Part shown: positions 57,288 to 59,559 of the stretch, one piece after another | Layout of the letters: each line of letters opens with the position of its first letter | Numbering within the stretch: the stretch's first letter is position 1 | NCBI GenBank assembly: GCA_030762175.1 | Contig: CM060835.1 | Span: 87,044,001-87,108,000, forward strand | Reading direction: 5' to 3' | DNA from: Metallyticus violacea | Lineage: Eukaryota > Arthropoda > Insecta > Mantodea > Metallyticidae | Length of the DNA stretch: 64,000 nucleotides | Position numbers and translations under genes: made by a program | The notes under the pieces: generated by a model | The model's input: the letters and a program-made list of their open reading frames with translations, nothing else | Told to the model about the DNA's origin: nothing | The model's database searches: none

Positions 57288-58337
57288 ACACATTAAATGT
57301 TATTAATTTACATTTATTTAATTTGATGGCATTGTGCAGAAGTGATTGTTTCTGGATAAAATAAATACGTGTATATACTTAGTCTATGATTACAGCACTA
57401 TAGAGAGAAGAAGGGCTGTAATATCTACAGATCAAATAAATAAAGGTAACTGAGTTAGATTTATGAAAGTTGGTTTTATAATGATTATTGTTTTAATGAA
57501 ATTTAATGCCCCTATAATTCTAGATGCTCCAGCAAGGTGTAATGAGAAATTAGTTAAATCTACTGCTGACCCTGCATGGAAGGCACTTCAGTTTAAGCAA
57601 TAAGCACCTAGTAAGTACTAGTATGGGCTCAACTTCCACTCAGAACAAAATGCTGAAGTTTTACATAAGTTTTTCCTAACTCTTAAAAGGTGAATGCAAG
57701 ATAACCTTACATATGTGAACTAAGGGCTCATTCATGCAATCACTTATATGTTTCATTCATGATTCTAGGATCTTAAGCATCATGTTCTGTACTTTTGTTG
57801 CTTATACCTTATTAAACAAAGGCTACTCAAAATAAAATCTATCTCAAACTATGTACAATGAAGTCTTACCCAAAATTCTAAATTAATCTTTTAACTTCAA
57901 AATTTTACAACTTATAAATGCTATGAAATTTTACAGAGGCTTTGTTGAGTTAGACAATTTGTTTGCTTATTGAAAATCCTCAATGTAATTGAAAGGTGAT
58001 TTGACCATTATAAGAGTAAATTCATATGAAAAAAATATAAGAATGCTTTAGGCATTTTTATTGTTGGATTATGATGATGATGATGATGATGATTATGATA
58101 GTTCCAAGGTCATTTTACTTGTTGGCAACCTGAAGTATTTACAACTATTCATCCAAAACATATAGACATATTGTTTGTATCTTAAGTTAGGCACTTAAAT
58201 TGCTTGTTGAACCAACCTGGGACCATGTCGATCCTCTTGTCAACTAAGTAAACAGTTGTAGCTCTAAGAGCTGCTTCCTTGTCAATTGCTGTACCTGGGC
58301 GAATAAAATGGCTCACATCAGCAATATGCACACCCAC
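6137..58337 (-). CDS. DIS3: DIS3/RRP44, RNA exosome catalytic subunit (C-terminal 479 aa, 8 exons; 5' part beyond the window)
   Basis: DIS3 is the processive 3'-5' hydrolytic exoribonuclease of the nuclear exosome and acts in RNA processing and decay. Eight exons with canonical GT/AG borders join in frame (1440 nt including TAA): 121, 259, 244, 221, 169, 162, 123 and 141 nt. Residues 1-about 340 are the RNB domain ([59 protein letters not shown]). Residues about 340-433 are the S1 domain, followed by a charged tail ending [10 protein letters not shown]. The length from VGVHIAD to the end is close to that of other animal DIS3 proteins. The PIN and cold-shock domains and the catalytic CTDIDDALH segment belong upstream of 58337; I did not find the preceding exon before 64000. 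All exons look intact, so the gene is probably functional despite introns of up to 12.7 kb. Orthology to DIS3 rather than DIS3L is judged from overall similarity. Confidence 0.96.
6461..6583 (-). CDS. DIS3: DIS3 exon g: end of S1 domain
   Basis: The acceptor is TTGCTACAG (ends 6584) and the donor GTAAGT (6460). Its 41 codons, phase 0 to 0, encode [20 protein letters not shown] and [19 protein letters not shown], the last S1 strands. Confidence 0.95.
6960..7410. repeat. Segmental duplicate, block A (copy 1)
   Basis: This block matches 10285-10725 in direct orientation. Shared landmarks include cataAACTGTATTTATA, AACATTTAAACTAAATTTCA, TATTATTGATTGTGTAT and AACATGGTTA. Divergence is substantial (roughly 15-20% by eye), so the duplication is old. 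The block is not coding. Confidence 0.8.
7411..9040 (-). mobile_element. DUF4817-type Tc1/mariner-class transposon, inactive, splitting the duplicated segment
   Basis: In the second copy of the duplication, blocks A and B are nearly adjacent. Here they are separated by about 1.6 kb containing a decayed DUF4817-type transposase. The insert is bordered by ATACCA on both sides (near 7407 and 9036), a possible target duplication. No long terminal inverted repeat could be aligned by eye. Confidence 0.65.
7560..8790 (-). pseudogene. DUF4817-type transposase (broken)
   Basis: Read on the minus strand, fragments in order are [20 protein letters not shown] (N-terminal helix-turn-helix region), [20 protein letters not shown] and [13 protein letters not shown] (around the first catalytic Asp region), then [16 protein letters not shown] (conserved HDGAPAH around the second catalytic Asp) and the C-terminal [20 protein letters not shown]. 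These are typical of DDE transposases with a DUF4817 N-terminus, widespread in insects. Several frameshifts and stops make it non-functional. Confidence 0.8.
9041..9460. repeat. Segmental duplicate, block B (copy 1)
   Basis: Matches 10735-11090 in direct orientation: shared TTAATTTTTGTGATTTAAT, TTGCAAGAATTC, GATTTTGAAGGGAAAAAA, TTAATTAATAAGG and GAATTCGCTTAGTTTA. A simple repeat has expanded within this copy. Confidence 0.8.
9073..9165. repeat. (ACA)n/(TAA)n microsatellite
   Basis: A run of about six CAA/ACA triplets is followed by more than 20 AAT triplets with two interruptions. The equivalent position in the other duplicate (about 10758) has only three AAT units, so the expansion occurred after duplication. 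Confidence 0.9.
9473..9609. repeat. Near-perfect 51-bp inverted repeat (hairpin) with 35-bp loop
   Basis: The left arm 9473-9523 and right arm 9559-9609 are reverse complements with a single mismatch; they begin AAATTAACAGTAATTATAAT. The loop contains ACACTTGAGATCGCTATATT. The near-identity of the arms contrasts with the decayed surroundings, indicating a young fold-back. The hairpin lies between the two duplicates and no coding sequence is present. Confidence 0.9.
9675..10235. repeat. Minisatellite, about four units of about 140 bp
   Basis: Units share GCAGCAaTTTTTGTTTTTtC at the start, then AATgAAaCtTGGcacATgat, an AAAATCAGcAAAATTgGaCC core, ATTAgGAGTgGGgGTttAC and CCTGAAAcccTACATTTAAA. 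Units start near 9680, 9815, 9958 and 10105. They are diverged and not coding. Confidence 0.75.
10285..10725. repeat. Segmental duplicate, block A (copy 2)
   Basis: Direct copy of 6960-7410. Here block A runs almost directly into block B, which I take as the ancestral arrangement. Confidence 0.8.
10735..11090. repeat. Segmental duplicate, block B (copy 2)
   Basis: Direct copy of 9041-9460 without the microsatellite expansion. It ends near GAATTCGCTTAGTTTACACA. Confidence 0.8.
11091..11649. other. AT-rich intron DNA with a T23 tract
   Basis: No gene seen. A run of 23 T lies at 11241-11263; read on the minus strand it could be the poly(A) of an unrecognised retroposon, but no tRNA-like head is evident. 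Confidence 0.5.
11650..12080 (-). pseudogene. DUF4817-type transposase C-terminal fragment
   Basis: The minus-strand reading contains [20 protein letters not shown] directly followed by GARAHF, matching the conserved LPxLLEDVPL...[15 protein letters not shown] region around the second catalytic Asp. Then [20 protein letters not shown], the counterpart of the C-terminal DRWIGRGGP...WPPRSPDL region, is shifted out of frame. No N-terminal half is nearby, so it is a truncated relic of the same family as at 7560-8790. Confidence 0.75.
12240..12735 (-). pseudogene. Older PLE (PLE-2), endonuclease end
   Basis: The minus-strand frame 12432-12244 reads [24 protein letters not shown] with NNHSCS, the cysteine-rich VVYLLTC...YIG form of the GIY-YIG domain, which differs in style from the PLE-3 element next to it. 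The rest of this element continues at 15950-16500, so it was split by the PLE-3 insertion. Confidence 0.75.
12739..13043 (-). repeat. Inverted partial copy of PLE-3 end (pLTR arm)
   Basis: This is the reverse complement of the 3' endonuclease and pLTR of PLE-3, joined head-to-head with the plus-strand pLTR at 13043/13044. Against the 15490-15660 template it lacks roughly 75 bp. The dyad symmetry makes the 12739-13290 segment a giant hairpin. Confidence 0.85.
12776..12810 (-). ncRNA. Hammerhead-like motif, inverted pLTR of PLE-3 (G12 changed to A)
   Basis: On the minus strand CTGATGA is followed by the stem GAGAAC/GTTCTC and then AAAACCGGTC in place of GAAACCGGTC. The fold is preserved but the catalytic G12 of the GAAA box is A. 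Confidence 0.5.
13199..13233 (+). ncRNA. Hammerhead-like motif, 5' pLTR of PLE-3 (G12 changed to A)
   Basis: CTGATGA at 13199-13205, stem II arms GAGAAC/GTTCTC, then AAAACCGGTC, where a short stem III (AC-CG-GT) with the cleavage C follows. All boxes match a minimal hammerhead except that GAAA is AAAA. Confidence 0.5.
13334..14199 (+). pseudogene. PLE-3 N-terminal coding region, decayed
   Basis: Lysine/asparagine-rich fragments in several frames follow the 5' pLTR. They correspond to the region before the RT core of PLE proteins. It is too broken to define a start codon or domain borders. Confidence 0.5.
14200..15116 (+). pseudogene. PLE-3 reverse transcriptase
   Basis: The first frame (14200-14433) ends [20 protein letters not shown], the conserved YGLPKIHK...RPI motif of PLE RTs. 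After a decayed stretch, 14736-15116 carries [14 protein letters not shown], the catalytic box as YVND in [11 protein letters not shown] (the first catalytic Asp replaced by Asn) and PFLDIKI. Stops at 14433 and around 14560-14700 break the chain. Function of the intact family: reverse transcription at a target nicked by its own endonuclease. Confidence 0.85.
15351..15797 (+). pseudogene. PLE-3 GIY-YIG endonuclease domain
   Basis: An open frame of 148 codons contains [20 protein letters not shown], the GIY...YIG signature as IYK...YIG, with the following conserved Arg, then [15 protein letters not shown] (AVA-H motif). The frame runs across the start of the 3' pLTR and stops just before the hammerhead-like motif. 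Upstream RT decay means it is no longer part of an intact polyprotein. Confidence 0.85.
15794..15828 (+). ncRNA. Hammerhead-like motif, 3' pLTR of PLE-3 (G12 changed to A)
   Basis: Same arrangement as at 13199: CTGATGA, GAGAAC/GTTCTC, then AAAACTGGTC. It overlaps the end of the endonuclease frame (TGA stop within GAACTGATGA). Confidence 0.5.
15950..16500 (-). pseudogene. Older PLE (PLE-2), reverse transcriptase part
   Basis: The minus-strand translation, with stops, contains an equivalent of RYIDDIFVLW (catalytic box with DI.VLWT context), then [20 protein letters not shown] followed by HTKRAI, a motif characteristic of PLE reverse transcriptases outside the PLE-3 subfamily, then [12 protein letters not shown]. 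It continues on the other side of PLE-3 at 12240-12735. Confidence 0.75.
16501..17058. other. Intron DNA without recognisable features
   Basis: Nothing recognised apart from possible 5' remnants of PLE-2 up to about 16640. The DIS3 5' splice site lies at 17058. Confidence 0.4.
17059..17220 (-). CDS. DIS3: DIS3 exon f: start of S1 domain
   Basis: The acceptor is TTTGTTTCAG (ends 17221) and the donor GTAAGC (17058). Its 54 codons, phase 0 to 0, encode [20 protein letters not shown] then [16 protein letters not shown], the first strands of the S1 OB-fold, and end FVYNEE. Confidence 0.95.
18092..18496 (-). pseudogene. PLE-4 GIY-YIG endonuclease (minus copy)
   Basis: An open frame of 134 codons contains [20 protein letters not shown] (GIY...YIG with Gly of YIG replaced by Glu), [14 protein letters not shown] and [16 protein letters not shown]. 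The RT part is separated from it by the inserted LINE. The YIG change suggests an inactive nuclease. Confidence 0.8.
18513..18612. repeat. Palindromic TACTAG/TATACTA repeat at the LINE 5' junction
   Basis: About 100 bp consist of overlapping CATACTAGTAGTATA and TATATAGTATACTAG words, self-complementary at several offsets. It lies between the left target duplication and the first LINE coding sequence (CTAGCTAACAATATG). Confidence 0.85.
18625..19277 (+). pseudogene. LINE reverse transcriptase (C-terminal two thirds)
   Basis: The first frame has [20 protein letters not shown] (RT motif with the catalytic F.DF..AFD), [17 protein letters not shown] (GxxQGxxLSPLLF box, Gln replaced by His) and [13 protein letters not shown] (YADD catalytic box intact). 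A frame change near 19000 leads to [17 protein letters not shown], the usual thumb region. The start is arbitrary because the element is 5'-truncated. The break near 19000 inactivates it. Confidence 0.88.
19720..20510 (+). pseudogene. LINE RNase H domain and C-terminus
   Basis: [11 protein letters not shown] near 19746 is the RNase H motif with the first catalytic Asp. After a frameshift, 19926-20387 carries [15 protein letters not shown] (second Asp region) and [20 protein letters not shown] (W.P.H....GNE.AD motif, intact). Downstream [18 protein letters not shown] and, in another frame, [10 protein letters not shown] match the C-terminal zinc-finger-like tail of such LINEs. Confidence 0.88.
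20560..22035 (-). pseudogene. PLE-4 reverse transcriptase and N-terminal region (minus copy)
   Basis: It is the reverse complement of the PLE-3 body at about 13850-15330: GCTAGAAATGGAGATAAGGG corresponds to the complement of the GSPLSPF-coding region. The complement of the [21 protein letters not shown] stretch lies near 21500-21560. No long frame survives. Confidence 0.75.
22057..23345 (+). pseudogene. PLE-4 plus copy: RT tail, endonuclease and pLTR
   Basis: The frame 22127-22384 reads [20 protein letters not shown], the segment after the RT catalytic box. From 22885 [17 protein letters not shown] is the endonuclease signature, then [11 protein letters not shown]. The pLTR follows at about 23100-23345. 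A SINE-B copy interrupts it at about 22612-22880. Confidence 0.8.
22612..22880 (-). mobile_element. SINE-B (tRNA-derived), minus strand
   Basis: The minus strand reads CCATGGGTGGCCAAGTTCGT as head, with a B-box-like GTGAATCCCACCAAGAC, then TTTATTCCAGGTTCTCCTTA, CCTGGAATGCTTCCTTCC and CAGTGTCCACTGCC. It aligns with the plus copy at 47193-47467. It is inserted in the PLE-4 plus copy; no clear target duplication was found. Confidence 0.8.
23346..24390. other. Intron DNA without recognisable features
   Basis: No coding or repeat structure recognised in this AT-rich stretch beside the DIS3 exon at 24391-24559. Confidence 0.45.
24391..24559 (-). CDS. DIS3: DIS3 exon e: end of RNB
   Basis: The acceptor is TTTTACAG (ends 24560) and the donor GTAAG (24390). 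One nt completes Arg, then [42 protein letters not shown]. It ends in phase 0. This is the usual C-terminal helix region of RNB before the S1 domain. Confidence 0.95.
25561..25641. repeat. 81-bp direct duplication, left copy
   Basis: It starts TGTCCACACAGCTCTTGTTG and ends CTACAGCCCAGA. It differs from 26098-26178 at one position (CATTCACC against CATCCACC). It is mariner transposase sequence and directly abuts the GC-rich insert. Confidence 0.92.
25642..26097 (+). mobile_element. GC-rich interspersed repeat (GCR), 456-bp insert
   Basis: Much more GC-rich than anything around it, with no long ORF. It is flanked exactly by the 81-bp duplication, so it behaves as an insertion with an unusually long target duplication. 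It is related over most of its length to 63440-63935 in opposite orientation: shared TGGGTTGGACTCGGC, GGGAGTGCCTAAGG, CTTAATGCTGGG, CAGCCGAAAGG and ACCACTGGG. The 3' end reads CTCGAAATTATA, without poly(A). It could be a SINE or the 3' end of a non-LTR retrotransposon; I do not recognise the family. Confidence 0.75.
26098..26178. repeat. 81-bp direct duplication, right copy
   Basis: Second copy of 25561-25641. It continues into the remaining mariner sequence (TATAGTTCCCAGTGAC), so this copy is in the original context on its right and the other copy on its left. Confidence 0.92.
26690..27290 (-). pseudogene. PLE endonuclease fragment
   Basis: On the minus strand GISK...[12 protein letters not shown] corresponds to the GIYK...CNKVYIGQT signature. 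The frame 26981-26775 then reads [20 protein letters not shown] followed by W, the KSAVA-HFW motif. Only the endonuclease part is present. Confidence 0.7.
27315..28860 (-). pseudogene. hAT transposase (BED/DUF4371-like), broken
   Basis: The minus-strand frame 28282-28067 has [20 protein letters not shown] followed by [13 protein letters not shown], the conserved GCxAH.L.N region of hAT transposases close to the second catalytic residue. Just upstream, [13 protein letters not shown] corresponds to the NFGG..R.G segment. 28700-28449 and 27721-27431 are further frames of the same protein. Many stops show it is dead. Confidence 0.72.
28950..29365. repeat. Inverted pair of PLE terminal repeats
   Basis: A minus-strand pLTR (28975-29160) faces a plus-strand one (29160-29365): CACACTCTTATACTTCACTG at the left and GTGAAGCAACAGTGTGTG at the right. 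Both contain a hammerhead-like core; on the minus strand of the left arm TTGAAGA, a stem, and GAAACCGGTC; on the plus strand of the right arm TTGAAGA and GAAACCAGTC. No RT or endonuclease is attached. Confidence 0.8.
29690..29950 (+). mobile_element. SINE-A (tRNA-derived), plus strand
   Basis: The head GGTGACCATACTTTCCTCAT with B box GGTTCAAACCTGGC is followed by body motifs AAGAACCTCAAGCCTGAAAG, GAGGCCTTTGAGCAAAATTT and GATGCTAATGATC shared with 36846-37165. It directly follows the hAT right end. Confidence 0.85.
30310..30780 (+). pseudogene. DUF4817-type transposase, internally deleted
   Basis: The N-terminal part reads [20 protein letters not shown] across frames, matching the start of DUF4817 (MADMHF.YG.A.GN...A). 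After a deletion, 30585-30771 reads [20 protein letters not shown], the C-terminal D.FLWGH.KS.VY, ending [18 protein letters not shown], the canonical C-terminus (R..CI...G.HFEHLL). It lacks both catalytic Asp regions of the core. Confidence 0.78.
31137..31215 (+). repeat. tRNA-like SINE head fragment
   Basis: An A-box-like TGGTTTAGTGGTTAGCATAA is followed about 35 bp later by AAGTTTCATC (degenerate B box). The body does not align clearly with SINE-A, B or C. Confidence 0.4.
31730..32180 (+). pseudogene. CGGBP1-like hAT transposase fragment
   Basis: The frame 31771-31953 has [20 protein letters not shown] followed by HKI, matching the FRNFLEKYTG..VPDESTLRKNY motif of CGGBP1-related hAT elements. 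From about 32080, [20 protein letters not shown] followed by KVLYSHFVH matches the segment with the first catalytic Asp (SDAAPYMVKA...LK.FYP...H). Frames are broken between them. Confidence 0.7.
32181..34515. other. AT-rich intron DNA without recognisable features
   Basis: About 2.3 kb with no convincing ORF, transposon end or SINE head. Confidence 0.5.
34520..34705 (-). repeat. Solo PLE terminal repeat
   Basis: On the plus strand TTGGAACTTGCACAGTGAAG precedes CACACTCTTAAAGCTTCACT and ACCGGTTTC, the complement of the pLTR end seen in PLE-3 and at 28975. It contains the hammerhead-like motif at 34629-34668 and no coding part. Confidence 0.75.
34629..34668 (-). ncRNA. Hammerhead-like motif with intact core (solo pLTR)
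   Basis: The minus strand reads CTGAAGA (34665-34659), stem II GGGAAC/GTTCTT with loop TAAAT, then GAAA followed by C-CG-G and TT, a minimal stem III ending at a UH cleavage site. TGG just before CTGAAGA can pair with CCA after the cleavage site (stem I). All invariant core bases appear present. Confidence 0.55.
35847..36085. repeat. Tandem duplication, 120-bp period
   Basis: 35847-35966 and 35967-36085 share TTGCTAACAGCTTCAAAAAG and CAATAAATGAACCTGAGAAT. The copies differ by a few substitutions and indels. Not coding. Confidence 0.85.
36190..36730 (-). pseudogene. PLE 3' fragment: endonuclease remnant and pLTR
   Basis: The minus-strand translation has [20 protein letters not shown] followed by [12 protein letters not shown], the post-YIG part of the endonuclease. 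The pLTR CTTATACTTCACTTACTTGG lies at 36220 in plus orientation. CTGATGATGGGA with stem and AAAG near 36280-36250 is a decayed hammerhead-like motif. Confidence 0.75.
36846..37165 (+). mobile_element. SINE-A (tRNA-derived), complete with target duplication
   Basis: A box TGGTGTAGTGGTTACCATAC and B box GGTTCAAACCTGG form a tRNA-like head. The body includes AAGAACCTTAAGCCTGAAAG and GGGACGCTGATGACC, and the tail is A15 at 37151-37165. A 10-bp target duplication CAGCTCATTC flanks it (36836-36845 and 37166-37175). The best preserved SINE-A in the window, 95 bp from a DIS3 splice donor and antisense to the gene. Confidence 0.92.
37261..37481 (-). CDS. DIS3: DIS3 exon d: RNB domain with the SPIRR motif
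   Basis: The acceptor is ACATAG (ends 37482) and the donor GTTAG (37260). It starts in phase 0 with [19 protein letters not shown], then [15 protein letters not shown] and [18 protein letters not shown]. The arginines of SPIRRY contact RNA in RNB nucleases. It ends with 2 nt of the second Arg codon. A SINE lies only 95 bp into the following intron. Confidence 0.95.
37565..37945. repeat. Diverged direct repeats flanking a tRNA-like segment
   Basis: The segment near 37575-37645 and that near 37872-37940 share tAGCCAACAcATATATGTTT and ACATTTAAAT. Between them lies a tRNA-like sequence at 37786-37856: TAGCTTAATGATTAGAGCAT (A-box) and TGGTTTGAGTCCCAGCC (B-box). It is probably a fragment of another tRNA-related SINE. 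Confidence 0.5.
38640..39385 (+). pseudogene. Tc1-like transposase relic
   Basis: The plus-strand reading [14 protein letters not shown] near 38835 matches the W..V.FSDES.F.L motif with the first catalytic Asp of Tc1-like DDE transposases. Further pieces include [17 protein letters not shown] and, near 39160, [20 protein letters not shown] (the second motif and SPDLNPIE...LR region, decayed). No terminal repeats were resolved. Confidence 0.65.
39386..40570. other. Intron DNA without recognisable features
   Basis: Nothing recognisable beyond chance ORFs. Confidence 0.45.
40600..41480 (-). pseudogene. Mariner transposase relic
   Basis: Minus-strand frames read [20 protein letters not shown] ([11 protein letters not shown] motif, second catalytic Asp) and, downstream, [20 protein letters not shown] followed by KQQHKNF, the C-terminal HL.G..F.......V..WL region of mariners, ending at about 40620. 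The N-terminal part near 41200-41480 is decayed. A SINE-A tail interrupts it at about 41078-41150. Confidence 0.8.
41078..41150 (+). mobile_element. SINE-A 3' tail fragment
   Basis: TGGGATGCTAATGACCAGAG then GATAAAGAGCATCCTTAAAT and an A-rich end match the last part of SINE-A. Confidence 0.65.
41990..43980 (+). pseudogene. Large decayed transposon-like ORF of an arthropod repeat family
   Basis: Frames in order: a basic region ([20 protein letters not shown], 42100-42180), then [20 protein letters not shown] followed by [11 protein letters not shown] (42330-42440), [16 protein letters not shown] (about 42540-42590), and [20 protein letters not shown] (about 42670-42725). This order resembles repeat-borne proteins of insects with a TPRL..ALD.....DRAA......A region, a GPL..HWDGK segment and a TASNTG....A...LE...G motif, which look like RNase H-fold transposases. 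I cannot name the superfamily. Many frameshifts, and a tandem duplication at 42975-43310. Confidence 0.55.
42975..43310. repeat. Tandem duplication, 168-bp period
   Basis: 42975-43142 and 43143-43310 are nearly identical (shared TTCTTTGGCTGAGGGAATAG, CATATT(T)ATGCTCAGTAGAT, TAAACTAACACAACAAAAAG). It falls within the decayed transposon-like ORF. Confidence 0.92.
43981..44689. other. Intron DNA without recognisable features
   Basis: Nothing assignable except possible extension of the preceding relic. The DIS3 donor lies at 44689. Confidence 0.4.
44690..44933 (-). CDS. DIS3: DIS3 exon c: RNB domain
   Basis: The acceptor is TTTTTTCTTAG (ends 44934) and the donor GTATGT (44689). The first nt completes Gly, then [29 protein letters not shown] (the strongly conserved RNB helix) and LRRHPKPPP. 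It ends in phase 0. Confidence 0.95.
44934..45844. other. Intron DNA without recognisable features
   Basis: A 106-codon open frame at 45129-45449 has no recognised family and no initiation or splice support. I treat it as chance. Confidence 0.4.
45845..46850 (+). pseudogene. CGGBP1-like hAT transposase, decayed
   Basis: In order: [10 protein letters not shown] (KYPNL start of the CGGBP1-type N-terminus), CC/H-like residues, [12 protein letters not shown] displaced in another frame, [11 protein letters not shown] near 46190 (SDAA.YM.KA, first catalytic Asp region), [20 protein letters not shown] near 46255 (CLAH..HR..E.IR..F), and [20 protein letters not shown]. All follow the order of the family. 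Stops throughout. Confidence 0.7.
47193..47467 (+). mobile_element. SINE-B (tRNA-derived), plus strand
   Basis: A-box region GGGTGGCCGAGGTCATTAAG and B box GGGGTTCAAATCCCACC resemble a leucine/serine tRNA head. The body contains GTTTTCCTCAGTCCTCATAA, GGCCTGGAATGTTTCCTTCC and AGTGTCCACTGCC, and it ends in a short A tract. Same family as 22612-22880. Confidence 0.88.
47530..48720 (+). pseudogene. PLE fragment: RT, endonuclease and pLTR, heavily decayed
   Basis: [13 protein letters not shown] near 47541 matches the SFDV.SLFT.IP motif with the first RT catalytic Asp. The segment after the catalytic box ([10 protein letters not shown] form) is near 47830. LQNEMCRL...KYIRKTKRN near 48310 corresponds to GIYK...YIG, and [14 protein letters not shown] follows. 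CTGATGATGGAAGTGATTTC near 48668 is the decayed hammerhead-like site. Confidence 0.75.
48925..49195. repeat. Possible non-autonomous hAT-like fragment
   Basis: GATTGAGAATAACTGCTTTA near 49175 resembles, in complement, a hAT terminus of the CAG.GGTTCTCAA type. A T14 tract and CCAACCTATAGGTTCCGATC lie at the other side. A related sequence occurs at 58650-58735 (GGTTGCAAAGTCTCCTGATG against GGATCGCAAGTCTCCCGATG). Both ends could not be paired. Confidence 0.35.
49854..51196 (+). mobile_element. Mariner element, full length (1343 bp), inactive
   Basis: Terminal inverted repeats of about 37 bp: CAAGGGGTGTTCAATAAGTA at 49854 and, inverted, CAAGGGGCGTTAAATAAGTA ending at 51196. TA target duplications flank it at 49852-49853 and 51197-51198. 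It contains one transposase frame with several breaks. The high similarity of the ends suggests it is one of the younger DNA transposons here. Confidence 0.95.
50013..51050 (+). pseudogene. Mariner transposase with several breaks
   Basis: The start is near 50013 ([20 protein letters not shown]). The helix-turn-helix part has stops near 50154 and 50277. The longest intact part, 50362-50745, has the WVPR.LT-type motif as [30 protein letters not shown] (first catalytic Asp), [20 protein letters not shown] and LRKLKKQL. After a stop, [13 protein letters not shown] near 50779 supplies the second Asp. The third Asp region near 50870 is shifted ([13 protein letters not shown]). About three stops and one frameshift separate it from activity. 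Confidence 0.9.
51200..52940. other. Intron DNA without recognisable features
   Basis: About 1.7 kb of AT-rich sequence with only chance ORFs. Confidence 0.5.
52950..53215 (-). mobile_element. SINE-A (tRNA-derived), minus strand
   Basis: The minus strand reads GGTGATGGTAATCATACTTG as head and, in complement, GGCTCAATCCTGGCCAGG as a degenerate B box. The body ACTTCAAGCCTGAAAGAAGA and GGGATGCTGATGACCTGAG matches SINE-A; the tail ends near 52945. Confidence 0.85.
53216..53809. other. Intron DNA next to exon b
   Basis: No feature recognised. The DIS3 donor lies at 53809. Confidence 0.4.
53810..54068 (-). CDS. DIS3: DIS3 exon b: RNB domain
   Basis: Acceptor ATGTTTTCAG ends at 54069 and donor GTAAG starts at 53809. 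It starts with 2 nt completing Glu of [12 protein letters not shown] and continues through [12 protein letters not shown] and [18 protein letters not shown]. It ends with 2 nt of a Gly codon. The fit to the phase of both neighbours supports the borders. Confidence 0.95.
54604..55218. mobile_element. TTAA-flanked non-autonomous element with piggyBac-like ends (615 bp)
   Basis: The termini are inverted repeats: CCCTTTCACTGCTAACTGAA at 54604 and, inverted, CCCTTTCACTACTGAAACTA ending at 55218. They are flanked by TTAA on both sides (54600-54603 and 55219-55222). TTAA duplication with CCC-starting ends is the piggyBac signature. No transposase is encoded, so it would depend on a partner elsewhere. 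Confidence 0.85.
55440..55738 (-). mobile_element. SINE-C (tRNA-derived), minus strand
   Basis: The minus strand begins near 55738: TTCTTGGCTAAGTGGTTATT (A box) and TCCTAGGTTCGATCTCCAGT (B box), a leucine/serine-tRNA-like head. About 200 bp of body follow to CCAAAACTCATGAGCTG near 55430. The body is unlike SINE-A and SINE-B, so this is a third family. Confidence 0.75.
55745..57240. other. Intron DNA without recognisable features
   Basis: Several purine-rich chance ORFs. No transposon or RNA gene recognised. Confidence 0.45.
57251..57284. repeat. (AT)17 microsatellite
   Basis: Thirty-four bases of uninterrupted AT dinucleotides. Confidence 0.98.
58070..58093. repeat. (ATG/GAT)n microsatellite
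   Basis: About eight GAT triplets, close to DIS3 exon a. Confidence 0.95.
58217..58337 (-). CDS. DIS3: DIS3 exon a (first in window): RNB domain
   Basis: Begins after acceptor ...TTTGCAG at 58338 and ends at donor GT (58216). It encodes [15 protein letters not shown]... to KRIDMVP, 40 codons plus 1 nt (phase 1). This RNB segment directly follows the catalytic aspartate cluster, which is encoded in the preceding exon outside the window. Confidence 0.95.
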
Positions 58338-59555
58338 CTGCAAACAGCATTTACAAAAGCTTTGTAAAATGAACAATTAAGAGAACAACTGCAAACTACT
58401 CCAAAGAACAATTGGGATACCATTACTGATATTCCAAAAGCTCATAATTTCAGAAGAGAAAATTTTTTAGGATAAACAAAAATGTTCATGAAAAGTTAAT
58501 TTTCTTCACTAACACAAAACAAGTAAATCTAATAGTTTAATGTAGTGTTGATGAGAGGAATTTTCACAATAAATGAAAATGCCCATGGAATGTTTATTTT
58601 TGTCACTAGAACAAAGAAAATTAAATACAATAGGTTATGCAGCATTAACCTATGGCTCCCAACCCAATGGTGTCTCTCCAGAAGACATTTATAGGTTGCA
58701 AAGTCTCCTGATGGGGCAAAGGGTCCACTAACATCTGTACTGTAGCATGGAATTGCAATACAATGTCTTGCATATCTATTTCTGTTTTGATACCTTCTTT
58801 TTAATTTTATTTCCTTGTACTTCTCATATAATTTTTAATAATTGCCTTTACTCAATAATAAGTACAGTCACTTATCAAAAGTTATTTGTTTCTTCCATTT
58901 TGCTTCACAATAATGGTGTCTTTAAATAATGTTTTTTTTTTTAATAATTCATCATTAAATTTATAATCAAGGATCAATCATTCAATTTAAATTCAGACCT
59001 AAATTCTATGCCTAATTTAAGAATTAACTTTGTTAAGGATTTTATATAAAGTTATTTATGTGATGAAACAGAACTAAACATACACATTTTGTCATTCCTG
59101 ATGCTAGTCTTTCATTTGATATTGAGAACTTTTGATCTTATGCTAATGTCAATGGATATTTGGCTTAAATTGGAGACATTAAAAAGTTAAAGTGCATATA
59201 AGCAAAACTATTATTTCCTGGGAATGGTGATGAATTAAGTATTCCTGCTTGAACTTTGGGCTGTGACATAAATGCAACACTCAGTGAATGATAAGGAAAG
59301 AAAAAGATAATATCAGTATAAATATAATGCAAGCTATTTGGGTTGGGATTTACATGCTGTGGAGATAAGGGCAAACCAAATCAAAGGGTGCATTATGTTA
59401 CAAAGTTCTCTTAAAAGCTCCCAAGAAACCAAATAAATTACAAAGGCACTGCACATGTTCATGAAGTAGTACCAGATGTGATTTGGCTACACAGCAACTC
59501 TGCAGGTAAAGTTATAACTTCATGAAAGCTCACCAATTAAAAGCAAGACTTTTTT
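58338..59555. other. Upstream intron of DIS3, little recognisable
   Basis: A segment at 58650-58735 resembles 48940-49045 (see there). Otherwise no feature and no further DIS3 exon is recognised. Confidence 0.45.
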
Positions 59556-59559
59556 TCCT

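Noticed and set aside
58650..58735. Second hAT-like end pair with 48925-49195
   Set aside because: The similarity is limited to a short stretch and neither copy shows paired termini, so it was not listed as a separate element.
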